From: CAVORB01 sp963736235 | GTDB lineage: Bacteria > Pseudomonadota > Gammaproteobacteria > Chromatiales > Chromatiaceae | Direction of reading: 5' to 3' | Assembly: GCA_963736235.1 (NCBI GenBank) | Contig: CAVTOR010000031.1 | Coordinates: forward strand, 62,001-126,000 | DNA: 64,000 bases | Shown: piece by piece, positions 36,165-45,124 of the stretch | Layout: every line of letters begins with the position of its first letter | How positions within the stretch are numbered: position 1 is the first letter of the stretch | Made by a program: the position numbers and the translations under genes | The notes under the pieces: generated by a model | Database searches by the model: none | What the model was told of the DNA's origin: nothing | The model's input: the letters and a program-made list of their open reading frames with translations, nothing else

Positions 36165-37721
36165 TCACGGTTGCGGCACGTCCTCGGGCTTCAGGCGTGT
36201 GGGCAGGAGGGCGTCGATATCCTCCTTACGGCTGGCTGCGGGTAGCTCGGTGAAGAGGTGACGTAGGTAGCGATAGGGCTCGTGGCCGTTGGCCTTGGCG
36301 GTTTCGATCAGCGAGTAGAGGTTGGCCGAGGCGTGGGCGCCGGCCGGGGTGTCGGCGAACAGCCAGTTGCGTCGACCGATGACGAAGGGGCGGATCGCCC
36401 GTTCACACCTGTTGTTGTCTATCTCCAGGCGCCCGTCGTCGAGGTAGCCGATGAGCTTGGGCCACTGGTTGTGCAGGTAGGTCAGCGCCTTGCCGGTGAG
36501 TGTGCTCGGCGGGACTTCAGGTCTTGCCTGCGCGAGCCAGGCGTGGATCTCATCGAGGATGGGCTTGGCCTTGATCTGGCGCTGGGCGTGACGGGCGTCG
36601 GGGTCGAGTTCCTTGAGCGCCTTCTCCACCCCGTAGAGCCGGGCGATGAGGTCCAGTGCCTGCTTGGCTTTCCCGGGCTTGCGCTTCTTGCCCTGGCCCT
36701 TGTGGGCCTCGTGGAATTTCCGCCGGGCATGGGCGAAGCAGCCGATGAGCCGGATCCCCGGTGATTTGGCGGCGATGGCGCCGTAGACCTCGTAGCCGTC
36801 GCACTGCAGATACCCACGGTAGCCTCCCAACAGGCCGGTGGCCGGTTGTTGTCCACGCGAGGGGTCGTAGTGGAAGAGGATCACCGCTTGCCCTGGCGGC
36901 CCACCGCGCTGGACCCACATGTAAGACTGGGCGCATGCGTCGCGTCCGTCCTCTTTGAGCACCTGGATGCGGGTCTCGTCCATTTGCACGATGTCGTAAG
37001 CGAGCAGCTCGCGCTGCAGCCGCTCGATGAGCGGCACAATGCCCTCGCCGAGCTGGATCATCCAGCGCGCGGTGGTGGCACGGGGGAGGTCGACCCCGGC
37101 GCGTTGCAGGATCTGCTCTTGGCGCGCCAGGGGTAAGGCGTCCTGGTACTTGGCCGTGGCGATGTGGGCCAGCAGTCCGGGAGATGCGTTGCTCTTCGGG
37201 ATCAGCTGCGGTGGCGGGGGCGCGGTCTTGATGGTCTCCTCGCACGCCTTGCAGGCGTACTTGGGGCGCACGTGCTGGAGCACACGCACCTGGGCTGGGA
37301 TGACATCGAGCTGTTCGCTCGTTTCCTCGCCGATGCGGGTGAGGGTGCAACCGCAGGGGCAGGTCTTCTCGGCCTCGGGCAGGTCGTGCTCGATGCGCTC
37401 GCGCGGCAGGTAGTCCGGCAGCGGCGCACGTTTGCCGCGCTGACGCCGATGGGCGGCGACCCTGATGTCGGGCTTGGAATCCGCCTCGGGCTCAGAGACC
37501 GCAAGCGCCTCAGCCTCGTTGAACAGGCCCAATTGTTCGGGGGGTGGCAGCTTCTCGCTGGAGCGCCCGAAGCGCTTAATCAAGGCGAGGTTGAGTTCCT
37601 CGTGCAGCCGGGCGAGCTCGGCCTCGTAGTGGCTCTCGCGGGCGAGGTGGGTGAGAACGAGTTGCTTGAGCGCCTCGACGTCATCGGGCAGGCCGGCGGC
37701 GGTGAGGGCGCGGGAAGGCAT
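36165..37721 (-). CDS. tnpC: IS66 family transposase (TnpC)
   Basis: A 518-residue DDE transposase. The N-terminal coiled helix (HYEAELARLHEELNLALIKRFGRSSEKL) is followed by a zinc-finger region (CPCGCTLTRIGEE, KYACKACEETIK). The catalytic core has DIVQMDETRIQVL, QCDGYEVYG, GCFAHARRKFHEAHK and RLEIDNNRCERAIRPFVIGRRNWLF. It ends with the IS66 C-terminal element. Full length for the family. Confidence 0.95.
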   Translation of the reverse strand: MPSRALTAAGLPDDVEALKQLVLTHLARESHYEAELARLHEELNLALIKRFGRSSEKLPPPEQLGLFNEAEALAVSEPEADSKPDIRVAAHRRQRGKRAPLPDYLPRERIEHDLPEAEKTCPCGCTLTRIGEETSEQLDVIPAQVRVLQHVRPKYACKACEETIKTAPPPPQLIPKSNASPGLLAHIATAKYQDALPLARQEQILQRAGVDLPRATTARWMIQLGEGIVPLIERLQRELLAYDIVQMDETRIQVLKEDGRDACAQSYMWVQRGGPPGQAVILFHYDPSRGQQPATGLLGGYRGYLQCDGYEVYGAIAAKSPGIRLIGCFAHARRKFHEAHKGQGKKRKPGKAKQALDLIARLYGVEKALKELDPDARHAQRQIKAKPILDEIHAWLAQARPEVPPSTLTGKALTYLHNQWPKLIGYLDDGRLEIDNNRCERAIRPFVIGRRNWLFADTPAGAHASANLYSLIETAKANGHEPYRYLRHLFTELPAASRKEDIDALLPTRLKPEDVPQP

Positions 37722-37775
37722 GGGGGAAGCGTATCCAAAAGGCCCCCGATAAGACAGCTTAAGCTCTTGATCCAG

Positions 37776-38165
37776 CTATAGAAGATGCTTGTAGAACAGG
37801 GCCTTGTGGGTGCACAGATGGCGCAGATCCAGCCCGTCGAGCAGCCAGTGCAGCTCCTGGCCCGTGAGCCGCACCACCGCTTCCTCCCGGTGCAGGGGCC
37901 ACTTGAAACGCTCCGCCTCCAGGTGCTTGTGCCACAGACAAAAGCCGTTGCGCTCCCAACAAAGGCATTTCACCGCCGTGCGCCGGCGATTGGTGAAGAT
38001 GTAGATGGTCTCGGCGAAGGGATCGAGCGTAAGCTCCTGCTCGACCAGCACCGCCAGGGCCCGCATCCCCTTGCGGAAATCCACCGGCCGGCGGCACAGA
38101 TAGACCTGGGGCAGGTCGATGCGCGGGCGCATCAAGGGCGCGGCCGAACTCGATGGCGCGTTCAT
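37776..38165 (-). CDS. tnpB: IS66 accessory protein TnpB
   Basis: A 129-residue IS66 Orf2 protein (IDLPQVYLCRRPVDFRKGMRALAVLVE, IYIFTNRRRTAVKCLCWERNGFCLWHKHLE). The start at 38165 overlaps the tnpA stop as ATGA, implying translational coupling. It is required with TnpA and TnpC for transposition in studied IS66 elements, role unknown. Confidence 0.92.
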   Translation of the reverse strand: MNAPSSSAAPLMRPRIDLPQVYLCRRPVDFRKGMRALAVLVEQELTLDPFAETIYIFTNRRRTAVKCLCWERNGFCLWHKHLEAERFKWPLHREEAVVRLTGQELHWLLDGLDLRHLCTHKALFYKHLL

Positions 38166-38476
38166 TGGCCCAGCAGATGATCGATCAGGGCCAGGTCCGC
38201 GACACCCTCCCATTCCAGGACCGCGCCGCTCGGCAGGTGCAACCGCTGGGCCCCAGGTGGCCAACGCCGTGCAGGCTCCGCAATCTCAACCCGGGCGAAC
38301 CGCCCCCTCTCGCCCCGGACCTCAGTTGCCGCCTTGCGCCGAGAGCTCCAAAAATACAGCCGATGCAGCTTCACCCCAGCCTGCTCGGCATATTCGCGCA
38401 GGCTCAGCCCCGCGGCCACCGCCTGATCAAGATGCCCGTACCAATAGCTCGCCCGATCGCCTTGATCCTCGTCCAC
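38162..38476 (-). CDS. tnpA: IS66 accessory protein TnpA
   Basis: A 104-residue small DNA-binding-type protein (WYGHLDQAVAAGLSLREYAEQAGVKLHRLYFW gives a helix-turn-helix). It is the first gene of the IS66 operon, starting about 90 bases inside the element, and overlaps tnpB. Confidence 0.88.
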   Translation of the reverse strand: MDEDQGDRASYWYGHLDQAVAAGLSLREYAEQAGVKLHRLYFWSSRRKAATEVRGERGRFARVEIAEPARRWPPGAQRLHLPSGAVLEWEGVADLALIDHLLGQ

Positions 38477-38563
38477 GCCAACTTGCCCTCCGTTGTTCCA
38501 ACACGGACAACAGGGTGCCCGGAGCGGGCAAGTTCGGGTAGGTGAGGTTCATGGAGCGATTAC

Positions 38564-39430
38564 CATTGACACGCAGGGTATCGCCACCACGCCGCACGCT
38601 GCCAACCATCAGGTAACGTACGCCCAGGTCGCGCGCGATCGCAGGTGGGTCGAGTTGATCACGCGTGTACGAGAACGCGGAATGCCGTCCGATCACGAAC
38701 AGCCCCTGCAACTGCGAGAGGTCCGTGATCAGATCGTCGGTCATGCCATCACTGAAATAATCATCGGCCGGATCGCCGCCCAGGTTCTCGAACGGCATCA
38801 CCGCGAGCGACGGACGGTCCGGCAGGCGCAGAGTTGGGGGGGTCACCACCTGCTGCGCATCGTTGGCTAACATCAACCACGCACCCGCTGCGAGCACCAA
38901 CACCAACACGACCAGGAGGGAGACCCAGCGCCCGGAAGCAGACCGGCCGGCCGGTACGGCCGCGGCTCTGTCCACCACGTGGCCCAAGCTCCCGGCAGGT
39001 GGTGTTTCCGGTGACTGCCCCCCCCCGGGCCAGTGTCCAGCGGGGCCGAGACGTCCGGATCCGGCAACTTCACCGCAGTGATCAGTCGGTAGCCTTTCTT
39101 GGGGATGGTCTCGATATAGCGTGGCTGGTGCGCCCTGTCGTCGAGCGCCTTGCGCAGCTTGATGATGGTGCCGGTTACCGCGTCGTAACTGACAAGCGCG
39201 CCACGCCACACGGCGCGCTCCAGTTCGTCACGACTGATTACCTCGCCCTGGTGTTCTGCGAGATAAACGAGCACCTCCATGACCCGTGGCTCGAGTTTGT
39301 GTTCCTGTCCCTGTGCCGATATGCGACCGAGCGCCGGCTGTACCTGCCAGTCGCCGAGCTGAAACACATTCGGCAGCCCCACGTTGTCGGCATCCTGACC
39401 TTGCTGCATGGCGCTACGCAGAGCTGGCAC
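38564..39430 (-). pseudogene. CadC-like winged-helix regulator, N-terminal part (split by IS66, poly-C frameshift)
   Basis: The 5' half starts with an OmpR/CadC-type winged helix (GRISAQGQEHKLEPRVMEVLVYLAEHQGEVISRDEL, then GYRLITAVK). It continues with a TM helix (WVSLLVVLVLVLAAGAWLML) and the start of a TolB-like domain (PSLAVMPFENLGGDPADDYFSDGMTDDLI). The winged-helix and TM parts are in different frames, joined at a run of nine C at 39018-39026, so a single-base length error or true variation there breaks the frame. The gene is also cut by IS66 at 38564. Start is GTG at 39430 or ATG at 39409. Confidence 0.85.
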
Positions 39431-39642
39431 CGTTCCTCACCTACGGCGAGGAACTTTTTAACTTGTTGATATTAAGCAGCATTTTGTCGTCGTTTTTCCC
39501 TCTGTTTTCGGTCGCACTTCGCTCGGGACGACGTCCCGCGTGCGCGCCTATAAGTGTGGTCAAGAAAGTCGGGGATGTCACCCCAGCCACAACACGGCCG
39601 ACCAACCACGCTCGGCACACCAGAAATTTAGAGGATAGGAAC

Positions 39643-39960
39643 ATGAAAACGCTGCTCATGGTTTCGAGCTTGATTACCGCCCTGATCACCGCCTTTGGCG
39701 CAGGCGCAGAGTCAGACGATCGCGGCTGGCAGCTCAAGAAGCTTTTCAGCCCGACGTCGCGGGATCTTGCCCGCGAAGCAGCTGGGCACGTGTTCATTTT
39801 CGACGGCTTACGCGACACCGACGTCGAGCAGGCCATGCAGAGCGAGTTCGAGCGCATCGGCAGCATGATGTTCGTGCGCACTCGCATCACCGACCACTCG
39901 GGCACCCTGCTGCAGGACAAGACCGGTGGTTACGTCACCGAAGATGACGACTGCGACTGA
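39643..39960 (+). CDS. Small secreted hypothetical protein
   Basis: A 105-residue protein with a signal peptide (MKTLLMVSSLITALITAFGAGA). The mature domain is mixed charge (WQLKKLFSPTSRDLAREAAGHVFIFDGLRDTDVEQAMQ) and ends EDDDCD. GAGGATAGGAAC precedes the ATG. It is divergent from the disrupted CadC-like regulator and only about 210 bases from it, so it may have been its target. Family unknown. Confidence 0.65.
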   Translation: MKTLLMVSSLITALITAFGAGAESDDRGWQLKKLFSPTSRDLAREAAGHVFIFDGLRDTDVEQAMQSEFERIGSMMFVRTRITDHSGTLLQDKTGGYVTEDDDCD

Positions 39961-40091
39961 AGCAGGGTTGCGGAGGGAATGCCCTCACCCAGTGCCTGCG
40001 GTCTTTGCCACTTGAGGCCACCAGCGACCAGCCGATCAACCGGACGCGTTCACCACCACAATCAGCAACCCCAGTTGGAGGGAAACCCACG

Positions 40092-41006
40092 ATGAAACCG
40101 ACAAAATACGCGATTGCTCACCGTTTGTATTCGCTACTAATCCTCTTCTTGCTTGTGCCGAGTCACGCTCTTGCCGAGTCGCCTGTGGCAAAGCGCCTTA
40201 TGATCAATGGCATCGAGATGCCCTACGAGGAACAGGGCAGCGGCCCTCCCGTCGTATTCGTACACGGAGCTTTCTCTGACTCTCGTGTGTGGGCGCCTCA
40301 GCGTGAGGCGATTGCCGCCAAATTCCGCTTCATCGCCCTTACGCAGCGTTATTTCGGCACCGACCCCTGGCCGGACGACGGTGCGAATTATTCGGCCGTC
40401 ACCCATACCAGCGACCTTGCCGCCTTCATCCGCGCACTCGATATCGGACCTGTTTACCTTGTAAGCCGATCCTACGGTGGGACTATCGCGCTGCGGACAG
40501 CGCTGTTTTTCCCGGACCTGGTAAAGGGGGTGGTCGCGCAGGAACCGACGATTGCTGCTTCCGCAGTCAACGAGCCGGCAAAACAAGCGCTGCTCAAGCG
40601 CGAACGCAGTGGGCTTGCAGATGCCAAGCAGGCAGCGAATGACGGCAGCATCGAAGCGGCGACTCGGTTGTTTGCCGACTGGACCAATGGCCAACCGGGC
40701 GGCTTCGACGCGCTGCCACCCGCACTTCGCCAGGCACACCTGGAGAATGGCCGCACAATTGCGCTGCATTTCGCTGCGCCACGGCCGCCGCAAATCACCT
40801 GTGAACAACTCTCGAGAATGCAGCCCCCGGTTGTGATCACCACCGGCGAAATGACACGACCTTTCTTCAAGGTTCTTGCAGAAACCGCTCATCAATGCAT
40901 CCCGGGATCAGAACTTGTGCAAATCGCCAATGCGCGGCACGCCGCGAGCAGTCAGAACCCGGAGGCTTTCAATCAAGTCGTGTTGCAGTTCCTAGCCAAA
41001 GACTGA
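40092..41006 (+). CDS. Secreted alpha/beta hydrolase
   Basis: A 304-residue exported hydrolase (signal peptide ending PSHALA). Fold motifs are PPVVFVHGAFSDSRVWAPQ (oxyanion HG), ALTQRYFGTD, the nucleophile elbow SRSYGGTIAL, where the first Gly of GxSxG is Ser, and ARHAASSQNP with the catalytic His. GGAGGG precedes the ATG. Substrate unknown. Together with the hydrolase at 34124 it is one of two exported hydrolases in the accessory region. Confidence 0.75.
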   Translation: MKPTKYAIAHRLYSLLILFLLVPSHALAESPVAKRLMINGIEMPYEEQGSGPPVVFVHGAFSDSRVWAPQREAIAAKFRFIALTQRYFGTDPWPDDGANYSAVTHTSDLAAFIRALDIGPVYLVSRSYGGTIALRTALFFPDLVKGVVAQEPTIAASAVNEPAKQALLKRERSGLADAKQAANDGSIEAATRLFADWTNGQPGGFDALPPALRQAHLENGRTIALHFAAPRPPQITCEQLSRMQPPVVITTGEMTRPFFKVLAETAHQCIPGSELVQIANARHAASSQNPEAFNQVVLQFLAKD

Positions 41007-41496
41007 TCGTCGACAACAACATGCAAGTTTGAGCCTTCGCGCCCGCAAGAATTGGGAGCTCAGTCGTTCAATTGCGACCGGGCTCCCATCGGATCCAGCG
41101 CAATCAGCTGCGATCGCTTTACACCCGCCGCGAAAATCGAAGCGACCCACTCGCTTCTCCCACGGGCACCTAACTGACTGATCCCCGTGGGCATTCCCAC
41201 CGGGCTCATTTATAGTCGTCTGAATTCCTTCGCAAACACCAGGACAACCCCTTGATCCACCGCCCCAGGAAAAGGTTCGGCCAGAACTACCTGCACGCGG
41301 TCATGGGCAGTTATGTCTGCTTTTGAGCGTCGATTTCGCTCGTCGGATATAAAGCTGAATGCCTGCTTCTGGCCGACAAGGGAAGTTCCCGCGAAGATAC
41401 CTAAGCGCATTAGTCGGATGACCAAGTTGCGGCCCTGAGCTGCCTTCACTGGCACGCGATAAGATTCCTGTCTTTCAACTCTCAGAGGACGCACCA
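41007..41496. other. Gene-poor stretch with a dispersed repeat copy
   Basis: About 490 bases. It holds the second copy of the 30-base repeat (41257-41286) and a related cttctggccga piece at about 41364. A minus-strand frame of 95 codons (41210-41497) ends EPFPGAVDQGVVLVFAKEFRRL and may be a gene remnant. No confident gene. Confidence 0.4.
41257..41286 (+). repeat. 30-base dispersed repeat, copy 2
   Basis: Matches 33962-33991 with one mismatch, same orientation. Both copies sit in gene-poor stretches about 7.3 kb apart. Confidence 0.7.
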
Positions 41497-41883
41497 ATGA
41501 ATGATCGCGAAGAGCGGAACAAAACCACCGCGCAAGCTTTTTACGACATGATGCTCAATCGCTGCGAGCCTCAACAAGCGATCGAGATGTACGTCGGTGA
41601 TGTATATATTCAGCACAACCCGGAAGTCGCAGATGGCAAACAGGCGTTCATCGACTATTTCGAGCGTATGGCTGCAGAGTACCCCGGCAAAAAAGTCCAC
41701 TTTAAGCGAGTGATCGCAGATGGGAATCTTGTCGTACTGCATTGCCGTCAGGAATGGCCGGGGATCGCCGATTACGCGGGAATAGATATCTTTCGATTTG
41801 ATGAGAACGGAAAAATAATCGAGCACTGGGACGTTCTTCAGATCGTCCCCGAGAAATCTGCGAACGAGAATACGGTGTTCTGA
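41497..41883 (+). CDS. SnoaL-like (NTF2 fold) protein
   Basis: A 128-residue cytoplasmic protein of the SnoaL/NTF2-like superfamily: YDMMLNRCEPQQAIEMYVGDVYIQHNPEVADGKQAF, VHFKRVIADGNLVVLHC, DIFRFDENGKIIEHWDVLQ. These are the signatures of the predicted ester cyclase/polyketide cyclase group. AGAGGACG precedes the ATG. Its substrate is unknown and it stands alone. Confidence 0.85.
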   Translation: MNDREERNKTTAQAFYDMMLNRCEPQQAIEMYVGDVYIQHNPEVADGKQAFIDYFERMAAEYPGKKVHFKRVIADGNLVVLHCRQEWPGIADYAGIDIFRFDENGKIIEHWDVLQIVPEKSANENTVF

Positions 41884-41967
41884 GCACTCGCGTAGATCCG
41901 CTTCTGGCCGAATGAAGACGATGTCTTAGCCGGACGAAGCGTGTAGGCAGCACAGTCTTTGGACAGG

Positions 41968-42429
41968 CTACCGATCCTCGTATATCGTCTGCCTCTTGCC
42001 TGCGAGTTCGCCATCTCTGAACGTGAGGTCAAAGTTAGAGTCGCCGTGTTCAAAATGGTAAGCCTTGATGTGCGCACCCTCGTCCAGCCCCTCAGCAACT
42101 AATTCTCCCCGACATCCCACCGCGGCGATGGCATCATCGTAAGACATGCCGAACTCGGCGGCAGTGAACCGTTCCTTCGTAATGTGCTCCTGCCCACATT
42201 CGTCACTGATGGATGCCGTTCCAACCTGTCCCGACCACTCCGTCGGCCCGCTACTGATATTCCACTGACCGTCCTCGTCCAGGCGGAGAATGACATCGCG
42301 GTACTCCTTGTCGCTGACTGTTATTACCGGCACTGTTAGAAGCCTAGTCGCTGGATCAAACGTAGCGTCCGCCAAGACAACTGCCGGCAGGGTTAGAGCG
42401 AGAACAGAAAACTGAAGCCAATGTTGCAT
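41968..42429 (-). CDS. Secreted hypothetical protein
   Basis: A 153-residue exported protein (signal peptide MQHWLQFSVLALTLPAVVLA). The mature start DATFDPATRLLTVPVITVSDKEYRDVILRL is a pattern I have seen in hypothetical proteins of gammaproteobacteria that also carry FG-GAP or cache-like domains. Two cysteines (DECGQEH, VGCRGE) may pair. GGAG lies 10 bases upstream. Function unknown. Confidence 0.65.
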   Translation of the reverse strand: MQHWLQFSVLALTLPAVVLADATFDPATRLLTVPVITVSDKEYRDVILRLDEDGQWNISSGPTEWSGQVGTASISDECGQEHITKERFTAAEFGMSYDDAIAAVGCRGELVAEGLDEGAHIKAYHFEHGDSNFDLTFRDGELAGKRQTIYEDR

Positions 42430-42630
42430 CCGCGGGGGCTCCTCTACTTGAAGGCGAGGTCTTGATACTAGAACGTCATGCCATGACGCCCATGGTAGCA
42501 GAGTGGCAATAAGCCGAAGACTGGACGTCTTGAAAAAGGACTACGTGTGGTCGGGCGTCCCCATCATACCTCTCCCAAAACGCGGCACCAGAGAGGTCCA
42601 ATTCTTGGCCGAAAGGAGTAGGAACACCTC

Positions 42631-43114
42631 CTACCTTCCATCACCCATGGGGCGGCTCGGCAGAGGCCCCTGAACAGGATGCGGCGGAGGACGAGCCGGA
42701 CGGTCAGGCCGATGGATCGGCGGGATTGGGTGCACAAGAACGGGGTAGCCTGGGTTTTCGGCTTGCTGTTCCAGGTCCTTCGCCTGGGCGCGAGCTGCTT
42801 CAAGGTCCGCCGCTTGCTTTTGCGCCTCGAAGCGCTTCTCCTCGGCTTCGCGCCGCGCCTCCCCCCGGCTGATGCGGTCTTCCTCCAAACGCTTCACTTG
42901 GTTCTCAATCGAGTAGAAATAGTCCTCGGGAGCCTGATCGCTCGGGCGCGGCAACGCCTGTTTCTGCACGGCGGTGGCGGCACCCGTCGGTGGCCGGTAG
43001 CTGTAATGCATCCGTCCTTGGGGTCCTCCCACTTGTAGAGATACTGCCCGGCGACTCGGTACGCACGGTCGGAAGGAGAACGGCGAGGGCGAGCAACCTA
43101 GTGAACGAGATCAT
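42631..43114 (-). pseudogene. Exported DUF4124-like protein with two frameshifts
   Basis: Signal peptide MISFTRLLALAVLLPTV is in one frame, the DUF4124-like core QYLYKWEDP in a second, and the rest (QGRMHYSYRPPTGAA, then a Glu/Ala coiled coil RLEEDRISRGEARREAEEKR and a Pro-rich tail) in the third. DUF4124 usually reads YKW.D..G..HYS..PP, so two single-base changes near 43070 and 43030 restore a complete protein. Probably sequencing errors, otherwise recent decay. The start overlaps the upstream gene by 17 bases. Confidence 0.65.
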
Positions 43115-43376
43115 CGTCCATTCCCATCACCTCAGCGAGCGCCGGGAACAAGCTCGGCATCCCGTGTAGCAGTAACCGCTGGGTTTCCTCGTTGAGCGAT
43201 TCGACCCGAACCATTTTCAGCAGCGTTTCCTGGGGCACGCCGCCATACTTCTCATGGTACCAACCGATGATGAGCGACAGGAGGCGGGCAACGTCGGCGA
43301 GTGCCTGCTTGGTGGTCTTGTCGATCAACTCGTCGGCAAGGCGGCTGCAGGCAGTGAAATCACCCGGGTCGCTCAT
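43098..43376 (-). CDS. Small helical hypothetical protein
   Basis: A 92-residue protein beginning MSDPGDFTACSRLADELIDKTTKQALADVARLLSLIIGWYHEKYGGVPQETLLKM, predicted all-helical, without signal peptide. Its start lies inside the end of the upstream frame (17-base overlap), and the next gene starts inside its own end (17 bases), so the three are likely co-translated. Family not recognised. Confidence 0.55.
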   Translation of the reverse strand: MSDPGDFTACSRLADELIDKTTKQALADVARLLSLIIGWYHEKYGGVPQETLLKMVRVESLNEETQRLLLHGMPSLFPALAEVMGMDDDLVH

Positions 43377-43683
43377 GGAGTTCAATCCAACCTGAAATGA
43401 GCAGGCGCTCTGTCTGGTCGCCGGCGAAGACAACCCAGTCTGCGTAGCGGGACATTGCGAGCGAAAGCATGTCGCAGCGGGAGCGGCCCCGGAGGCCCGG
43501 GTGGTGCCCGGCGCCGAACCCTTTACAAACAGCATCCTCGGTCGGATAGCAACGCACATCCGGGCCGCGCTTCGTGCGAGAACACAGACGCCAGGAGGGA
43601 CCGCACCGTATTTTCCGCCAGGGTCGGATCAGCCCCCGAGAGTTGGCTTCAATTCCGATAACGCGTTCGCAGTCGCGCTGCAT
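43360..43683 (-). CDS. Possible hypothetical protein at the head of an overlapping gene chain
   Basis: A 107-codon frame ending MSRYADWVVFAGDQTERLLISGWIELHERPG, rich in Arg and Cys in its first two thirds. The only support is its 17-base overlap with the next gene, matching the next overlap in the chain. No clear ribosome site or family. Confidence 0.3.
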   Translation of the reverse strand: MQRDCERVIGIEANSRGLIRPWRKIRCGPSWRLCSRTKRGPDVRCYPTEDAVCKGFGAGHHPGLRGRSRCDMLSLAMSRYADWVVFAGDQTERLLISGWIELHERPG

Positions 43684-43796
43684 CTAAGCGAATAGGTCCT
43701 CGACACAACAGGCGGTCTTCTCAACGCGCGAGCCGATGTTTCGCTCGACGATTCGCGCGCCCCATACGGAAGCCCATCCCCGAAAAGGGTCGATCG

Positions 43797-44957
43797 ATGC
43801 AACGACGAACCGACGCTTCGCGCTCGCTGCTGGCGCTCCTACTGTCCATCGTGTTCGTCTGGCTCGTCTCCAACCAGGAGCAGCGACAGCAAGCCCGCTC
43901 CTGGCTCGGGATCGCTGGCGCGACACCGGTTCGAGCGAGTCTCGATCACAACAAGCCGTTCGTTCCCAGAATCGCGCCCGAGTTGATGCCTCCCGCAGCA
44001 CTCAGCACCAGGGGCGTATCCATCGCCTCGTTGGTCCACAGTGCCATCGGCAACCCATGTATTGGGGAGGGGGCGGCGAACCCCACCCACGCGTCAAACA
44101 GTCGCATCGACAGTTGGGTTGACAGCCAAGGTCGCACGAATTTCTCGGACGTACCCCCAGACGACAGACAAGCCACAGTCATCGGCGCGACCGCGGACGG
44201 TGGCGTCAGCATGTTCTCAGCGGACTTCAACTACCTGGGAAAACAACCGCCGGCTGACTTCCGCGCGGCGCTGGAGAGAAACGTCGACGGGGTCTTCCGG
44301 ATGTTCTCAACGGAGCTGGGTCTGCGCGCCGCAGAACCCCTGCACGTCAACATCACCGTCATCGACGGAGAGTCTCGGTTCGCTCGTTGTCGGAATCAGA
44401 AGGCCCCTGGCGCGGCGACCAATAGCGGGTATTACAGCTTCGCCGAGAACGAAGCGGTCGTGCGCTGGGCGGGAAGCGAACGCACGCTTGCGGTCGCTCG
44501 CCACGAGGTTTCCCACCTCGCGCTCGGAAACTGGCTAGGAGGCATCCCCCTTTGGTTCAACGAGGGGATGACCGAGGTCATGGAGCAGTTGGAATTCCGG
44601 CAAAGCTATGCCCGTGCGGAAGCACCGCTGTTGCGGGTACAGTACGTCCGGGCGCTTCATCGCTCCGGAAAGCTCCCGTCGTTTCGCTAGTTGTTCCATT
44701 CGGAGCGCGGCGACTGGGATCGGCTCGGAGACGACATCGCGTACCCTTACGCATGGTCGTTGTTGTACTTTCTGATCCAAGACCCGCAACACGAGCGGCT
44801 CGTGTCCGACTATCTCAATACCCTGGCCGACCATCGATGCAAACGAATCGACCACTCGGCGTTTTTTGACAGGGCCTACCAGGGGGGGCTCGCGTCGTTC
44901 GAGCGGGACTGGAAAGCATGGCTTACACGGGGGACACCGGTCGCCTTGCAGTTCTGA
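43797..44957 (+). pseudogene. DUF1570-like gluzincin peptidase with DUF4124-like segment, one in-frame TAG
   Basis: One continuous frame of 387 codons interrupted only by TAG at codon 298 (44688-44690). Parts are an N-terminal TM helix (SLLALLLSIVFVWLVSNQ), a DUF4124-like segment (SWVDSQGRTNFSDVPPDDRQ) and a metallopeptidase core with H236-E-V-S-H240 and WFNEGMTEVME. After the stop, LFHSERGDWDRLGDDIAYPYAWSLLYFLIQ continues the family pattern to a normal end (TPVALQF). A CAG-to-TAG change would explain it. The active-site part lies before the stop, so a shortened product could retain some function. Confidence 0.75.
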
Positions 44958-45124
44958 ACCAAGCAGGCGATGCGGCAAAGCCACGATCTGCTTCTCGGGG
45001 ATGCTGATAACGCCGAAATCCGCGGGCGGCCCCGATGAAGGTCACGGTCCAAGACCCGCCCCTTTGAGCCTCGCCGACTACTGGCGATCCAGCGGCGCGA
45101 GACAGCCATCTGGACCGCCCCAGT

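Larger units (their letters stand above)
36129..38563 (-). mobile_element. IS66-family insertion sequence, complete
   Basis: A 2435-bp element with imperfect terminal inverted repeats: GTAAGTGCTCCACGAACC at 36129 and, from the other end, GTAATCGCTCCATGAACC. It is flanked by 8-bp direct repeats cattgaca at 36121-36128 and 38564-38571, the size typical for IS66. It carries tnpA, tnpB and tnpC in the usual order on the minus strand, all apparently intact, so it may still be mobile. It splits a regulator gene. Confidence 0.95.

Noticed and set aside
33900..41330. Integron cassette array suggested by many small unknown genes and a shared repeat
   Set aside because: Genes face both ways, no integrase is seen, and sequences flanking the 30-base repeat do not fit the RYYYAAC/GTTRRRY attC core pattern.
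26097..44690. TAG recoded as an amino acid
   Set aside because: The mltD and GGDEF-EAL genes terminate with TAG at expected family lengths, and the affected genes are dispensable types, so point mutation is simpler. Kept only as a finding to check.
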